The translations under genes were made by a program, and so were the position numbers. The notes under the pieces are model-generated. The model saw only the letters and a list, made by a program, of their open reading frames with translations. It did not search any database and was not told the origin of the DNA. A stretch of DNA of 16,773 nt from CAYJLB01 sp964370845 (GTDB lineage Bacteria; Bacillota; Clostridia; Oscillospirales; Ruminococcaceae): the NCBI GenBank assembly GCA_964370845.1, contig CAYJLB010000049.1, positions 1 to 16,773 on the forward strand. Reading direction: 5' to 3'. Shown here piece after piece: positions 14,030-16,773 of this stretch. The first letter of the stretch is position 1, and every line of letters starts with the position of its first letter.

Positions 14030-15082
14030 TTAGTCAAACACCCATCTTTTTTGCACTTGATAACTAAAAAAGAATAAAGATGTATCTACTATAATTTTAA
14101 TTAAACTTTCGGCAAATGGATTTGAAGCGAAAATTATAGAGAAAATATATACAAAACCATAAGACACGAGCATTTGTAGTAAACAAAGTGCACCATAACG
14201 AACTATCGCCCTTTTTGGTGGCGAGTCGCTTTTAAACACAGCTTTTTTATTAACAGAATAATTGAATGAAGCGGATATAAACCTTGCAATTACTGTGGAA
14301 ATTAAAATTCTTGTAGATTGGGTAGTAAATGGAACTAACAAAAGATTGAGCAGTGAAAACACTCCTATATCAACCAAACTTGAGGCAATCGAGCTTAATG
14401 AAAAGCGTATAATTGCTCCGTAAATTTTGAGTGAGTCTTTTATAGGATTAAAATGAGAGGACTGATTTTCTTCGAGATAAACAGTGCTAATTTTCACTTC
14501 CTTATATGGAATTTTTTCCTTATTTATAAATAAAAGCATGTTTGTTTCATACTCAAAACGTTCACCCTCAACCTCACACATTTCAGTTAAATAATCTTTT
14601 GGAATTCCACGAAGTCCCGTTTGTGTGTCAGAAATTTTCATTCCGCAAAGTAGTCTAAAAGTAGAAACTGTGAATTTATTCCCGAATTTACTGCGAAGGG
14701 GCACCTCAGGCTCATTAAAATCTCTTACTCCAAGAATTACTGAATTTTCTTTTGCAATTAACATTTCTGCACAAGCTTTTATATCTTTCACTAAATGCTG
14801 TCCGTCGCCATCTATTGTAACAACGCCCTTGCTGTTAGGTCTATTATCTGCCACAAATTCAAAAGCGGTTTTAAGGGCACGACCTTTACCCTTGTTAACT
14901 TCATGAGTTAAAACAAGGCAATTAGGATATTTACTTGCTTTTTCAAAGGGAATTAAATGGGTGCTGTCGCTTCCATCGTTCACTACAACAATATCATCAA
15001 ATTCCGCAACTAAACTTTCCATAAGTGCCGTAAATTTTTCGTCAGGATTAAGTGACGGTAAAACTATAGTTATCCCTTTCAT
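14030..15082 (-). CDS. Glycosyltransferase family 2 fused to a GtrA membrane domain
   Basis: Numbered from the ATG at 15082 (350 aa). The N-terminal GT2 domain resembles dolichol/polyprenyl-phosphate mannosyltransferases: ITIVLPSLNP at 4-13, VVNDGSDST at 33-41, NKGKGRALKTA at 63-73, and TIDGDGQH at 89-96, whose acidic residues bind metal and nucleotide sugar. DTQTGLRG at 152-159 is also typical. From about residue 215 a GtrA domain follows with four hydrophobic helices, including ARFISASFNYSVNKK, a GtrA signature. The fusion suggests transfer of a sugar to polyprenyl phosphate and its flipping across the membrane in one polypeptide. GTGGGG lies 6 nt before the ATG; a GTG at 15094 overlaps this ribosome binding site. 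First gene of the envelope cluster, preceded by an attenuator-like leader. Confidence 0.93.
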   Translation of the reverse strand: MKGITIVLPSLNPDEKFTALMESLVAEFDDIVVVNDGSDSTHLIPFEKASKYPNCLVLTHEVNKGKGRALKTAFEFVADNRPNSKGVVTIDGDGQHLVKDIKACAEMLIAKENSVILGVRDFNEPEVPLRSKFGNKFTVSTFRLLCGMKISDTQTGLRGIPKDYLTEMCEVEGERFEYETNMLLFINKEKIPYKEVKISTVYLEENQSSHFNPIKDSLKIYGAIIRFSLSSIASSLVDIGVFSLLNLLLVPFTTQSTRILISTVIARFISASFNYSVNKKAVFKSDSPPKRAIVRYGALCLLQMLVSYGFVYIFSIIFASNPFAESLIKIIVDTSLFFFSYQVQKRWVFD

Positions 15083-15120
15083 ATGCAACCCCACTCTCTT
15101 TTAAAATGAAATATTATCGC

Positions 15121-15163
15121 TAAAAAAACAAAAATCCTCACCATGATTTTTCAAGGTAAGGAT
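15121..15163 (-). terminator. Strong intrinsic terminator upstream of the GT2-GtrA gene
   Basis: On the minus strand ATCCTTACC (15163-15155) pairs with GGTGAGGAT (15142-15134), one G-U pair, 12-nt loop, then TTTTTGTTTTTTT. It lies 39 bp before the GT2 start, and no conventional gene is upstream on this strand. It therefore ends a short RNA or attenuates the operon. Confidence 0.85.
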
Positions 15164-15221
15164 AAATTACAATAATTCTAAGAAAAATCACTGTGCAAAC
15201 ATATACAAAATGATATAACAT
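15138..15221 (-). CDS. Candidate 27-aa hydrophobic leader peptide or small membrane peptide
   Basis: The minus strand reads MLYHFVYVCTVIFLRI followed by IVIYPYLEKSW and a TGA stop. AGGA lies 6 nt before the ATG. Residues 5-20 are hydrophobic with a single internal Arg, and the tail is charged. The stop codon lies inside the distal arm of the terminator, so translation to the end would disrupt that hairpin; this favours a leader peptide. A type I toxin-like peptide would look similar. Nothing outside these signals supports it. Confidence 0.4.
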   Translation of the reverse strand: MLYHFVYVCTVIFLRIIVIYPYLEKSW

Positions 15222-15286
15222 AAAATTTCCTAATAGGGGACAATGACTAAAATTGTATCAATTACGTCCCAATGTCGTTTTATTAT

Positions 15287-15295
15287 ATTATATCA
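15287..15295 (-). promoter_or_regulatory. Extended -10 promoter of the leader RNA and envelope operon
   Basis: TGATATAAT on the minus strand (15295-15287), a TGnTATAAT extended -10. No good -35 hexamer lies 17 bp upstream, as is common for this promoter type. Confidence 0.6.
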
Positions 15296-15557
15296 TTAAA
15301 CCATTAAAAAGTATATACACAAATTGTTAATATTTTGTTAATTTTACAATTACATTTGAACATTTACTTTGTGCAATTTTTCGTCATTTCTTACACAATA
15401 CAGATAATTTAAAACTAAAAATTATGCATTATGTAAAATTGAAATATTTTTCATATGAAAATGGTCACAAAAATCAATCTCAATCGTTTTAAATTAATAG
15501 AGGGAAATAAATCACATATTTAAACAACAAAAAATGTAAAGGAATTGGTTAATAATT
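15296..15557. other. AT-rich intergenic region without recognisable gene
   Basis: Very AT-rich, with many stops in all frames. It separates the divergent envelope operon and the small plus-strand gene. I see an AATTGT/ACAATT pair around 15322-15351 and no convincing plus-strand promoter. Confidence 0.5.
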
Positions 15558-15781
15558 ATGAATTATAAAAAAGCATATCTCGAACTTTTTAACAGCGTTA
15601 CAAATGTAATTGAACAGCTTAAAGAAATACAAATTAAAGCAGAAAAAACATGCATTAATTTAAAAGAAGACAGCACACCAGAAAATCATTTCTCGGAGAA
15701 AAAAACAAAACAAAACTGCATAGAAATATTTTATATCAATCTAAACGATTAGTTAATACTTAAATGGTTAAATATGTGATT
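15510..15781. repeat. 14-bp perfect inverted repeats flanking the 64-aa gene
   Basis: AATCACATATTTAA at 15510-15523 and its exact reverse complement at 15768-15781. Sequence outside and inside the arms does not extend the match. No target-site duplication is evident. It may be a small mobile unit, a pair of regulator sites, or chance in AT-rich DNA. Confidence 0.5.
15558..15752 (+). CDS. Small protein of unknown function (64 aa)
   Basis: Begins MNYKKAYLELFNSVTNVIEQ and continues as an amphipathic, probably helical protein rich in Glu, Lys and Asn, with one cysteine in the middle and one near the end. No transmembrane segment or signal peptide. The N-terminal pattern (YKKAYLxLFN then xxIEQLKEIQ) recalls small uncharacterised or phage-derived Clostridia proteins, but I cannot assign a family. 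AAAGGA is upstream with long spacing (14 nt), a weak ribosome binding site. A strong terminator 50 bp downstream and the flanking inverted repeats support a discrete transcription unit. Confidence 0.55.
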   Translation: MNYKKAYLELFNSVTNVIEQLKEIQIKAEKTCINLKEDSTPENHFSEKKTKQNCIEIFYINLND

Positions 15782-15803
15782 ACTCTCAAGAAAATGATAA
15801 AAC

Positions 15804-15836
15804 AAAAACGGAATGTCGTTAAACATTCCGTTTTTT
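15804..15836. terminator. Strong bidirectional terminator
   Basis: Perfect 13-bp stem AAAAACGGAATGT (15804-15816) with ACATTCCGTTTTT (15823-15835), 6-nt loop, T-runs on both strands. It serves the 64-aa gene on plus and, on minus, immediately follows the stop of the remnant frame at 15835. Confidence 0.9.
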
Positions 15837-15984
15837 ACATGGGTGGATAGTTGTAATTTCTAAAATTGGTAGGGTTAGATATGAAACATAACATTTTTTC
15901 CATAGTGTTGTTAATTTCATAACCACAAAAGATTTGTCCGGCATTATTGTACTCATAAGTATTGTTTATCTGAAATTTATTTTT
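15835..15984 (-). pseudogene. Start-less remnant of a minus-strand gene (C-terminal 49 codons)
   Basis: The minus strand is open for 49 codons to a TAA at 15837-15835, reading NNAGQIFCGYEINN, then TMEKMLCFISNPTNF, then RNYNYPPM. The composition looks protein-like, and a strong terminator overlaps the stop. There is no start codon before an internal ATG that would leave only 22 residues, and an in-frame stop lies at 15987-15985. I infer the 3' end of a gene whose 5' part was lost. I do not recognise the family. It could be chance. Confidence 0.35.
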
Positions 15985-16077
15985 TTATTTATTATTTTCG
16001 ACAAATTTCAACATTATTTTTGACAACTATACTTTATAATAATAAATTAACAAAACAAAAATAATGGAGGTAGCACT

Positions 16078-16746
16078 ATGACTTTTAAAACAATTGATTT
16101 TCAAACTAACCTTTGGGTTAATATTAAACACATGAACATTCTTCAACCACAGATAGGTTTGTATACTAGTGATTTAGGAATGGGGTATGTTGTTCCTGCT
16201 AGTTATAATGGCACAATTATTAGCCAAAAAGCTCTTATACTTGCACAAAAGATTAACGATATACTGTTTTATCCTGAAGGACCTTTAATGAACTTAGTTG
16301 AATATGAGCTACTCAATTTTGCTTTAAATCAAGGCAATATTTCAAATGATGAAGATATACTTACTGCTCAAGCCAAGATGTTAGAGTTAAATAAAATTGG
16401 ATATATTGATTTGCCTGATTATTTTGGCGAATATCCTATTCCAAGAAATAGTTCAAAGTATTTTATCGAGGAAACACTTAAAATATCAAATGGCATGTAT
16501 TTTTCTATAAGTAATGATAACTGGTATTTTTGTATATGTGAAGTTATAGCTGATTCTGAACTCTCAAATGAGCAATTACTTAACTGTGATAAATGTGATG
16601 ATTATTACTTTCTACTAATTGAAAACTTTAATTCTGTTATTCTAGATTTGATAAATTCTATCTCTACAACAAATTCTAAAAATCCTGACAACTCAAATGC
16701 ATTTTGCATTTTTGAAAAGCTATTAGAGCATCGCAAAAAAGCATGA
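16078..16746 (+). CDS. Hypothetical protein, 222 aa
   Basis: I do not recognise this protein. It is acidic and rich in Asn, Ile and Leu, probably cytosolic: no signal peptide or transmembrane helix. Notable features are LGMGYVVPASYNG (33-45), a long helical middle (46-110), LPDYFGEYPIPRNSSKYF near 116-133, a cluster of cysteines (CICEVI near 151-156, LNCDKCDDYYF near 167-177), and a basic tail HRKKA. The spacing of the C-terminal cysteines (CDKC) could allow metal binding, but only as a guess. GGAGG lies 7 nt before the ATG. A perfect TTGACA is upstream at 16020-16025, with TATAAT only 9 bp further on (16035-16040); at 17 bp a weaker TAAATT occurs. The gene begins where the minus-strand remnant appears truncated, which hints that it was acquired. 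Confidence 0.85.
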   Translation: MTFKTIDFQTNLWVNIKHMNILQPQIGLYTSDLGMGYVVPASYNGTIISQKALILAQKINDILFYPEGPLMNLVEYELLNFALNQGNISNDEDILTAQAKMLELNKIGYIDLPDYFGEYPIPRNSSKYFIEETLKISNGMYFSISNDNWYFCICEVIADSELSNEQLLNCDKCDDYYFLLIENFNSVILDLINSISTTNSKNPDNSNAFCIFEKLLEHRKKA

Positions 16747-16773
16747 CTTTTTAGTTTTTTTATAGTCACAATT

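Larger units (their letters stand above)
15121..15280 (-). ncRNA. Putative leader RNA / small mRNA of about 160 nt ahead of the envelope operon
   Basis: A transcript starting near 15280 from the extended -10 promoter would run into the terminator at 15134-15163. It contains GGGAC/GTCCC pairing near its 5' end and a nested AATTG/CAATT hairpin. GTGATTTTTC (15191-15182) can pair with GAAAAATCAT (15152-15143) in the terminator loop, and CAC just before it with GTG of the terminator arm, giving a competing antiterminator fold. I recognise no known riboswitch or T-box signature. It could be an attenuator or an independent small mRNA. Confidence 0.5.

Noticed and set aside
15181..15280. A known riboswitch (c-di-GMP, T-box, preQ1) in the leader of the envelope operon
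   Set aside because: The GGGACG string alone resembles part of a c-di-GMP-I aptamer, but the other conserved parts are absent, and no T-box sequence is present.

Overview
The window is AT-rich, densely packed bacterial DNA. It carries 3' sigma-K coding sequence, a type I-C CRISPR-Cas operon, a Clostridia-type ABC-F protein, a short FNT channel and a DacF-like D,D-carboxypeptidase. Together these point to a spore-forming low-GC Firmicute, most likely a member of the Clostridia; the species cannot be named from sequence alone.

Region 1 (1 to about 4.77 kb) looks like one end of an integrated element. On the minus strand lie cas3 (complete) and cas5c (running off the left edge), in the usual order of a type I-C operon. 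Divergent from them, on the plus strand, is a large serine recombinase. The recombinase frame runs directly into DNA that, in another frame, encodes the C-terminal 118 or so residues of sporulation sigma factor K (4766-5125). The 5' part of sigK is not in the window. This is the layout of a 'skin'-type sigK intervening element, and it would place the CRISPR-Cas operon inside an element that is excised during sporulation.

Region 2 (5.1-10.2 kb) is ordinary chromosome: a short formate/nitrite-type channel whose last codons lie in a 95-bp tandem repeat, sfsA, a flavin reductase family protein (convergent with sfsA, shared terminator), a DacF-like carboxypeptidase, and an Lsa/CplR-type ABC-F ribosome protection protein (convergent with dacF, shared terminator). 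The ABC-F gene has a leader of about 240 nt with a consensus promoter, a six-codon reading frame (MTNISC) and three mutually exclusive pairing segments, the signature of ribosome-mediated attenuation.

Region 3 (10.47-15.3 kb, all minus strand) is a cell-envelope cluster: GT2-GtrA glycosyltransferase, phosphodiester glycosidase (NAGPA family), a membrane-anchored protein of unknown function, and a secreted PIG-L deacetylase. The first three are tightly packed. A leader of about 160 nt precedes the cluster, with an extended -10 promoter, a 27-codon hydrophobic reading frame with its own ribosome binding site, and a strong intrinsic terminator ahead of the first gene.

Region 4 (15.3-16.77 kb) holds a 64-aa small protein between 14-bp inverted repeats, a strong bidirectional terminator, a start-less minus-strand gene remnant, and a 222-aa protein that I do not recognise.
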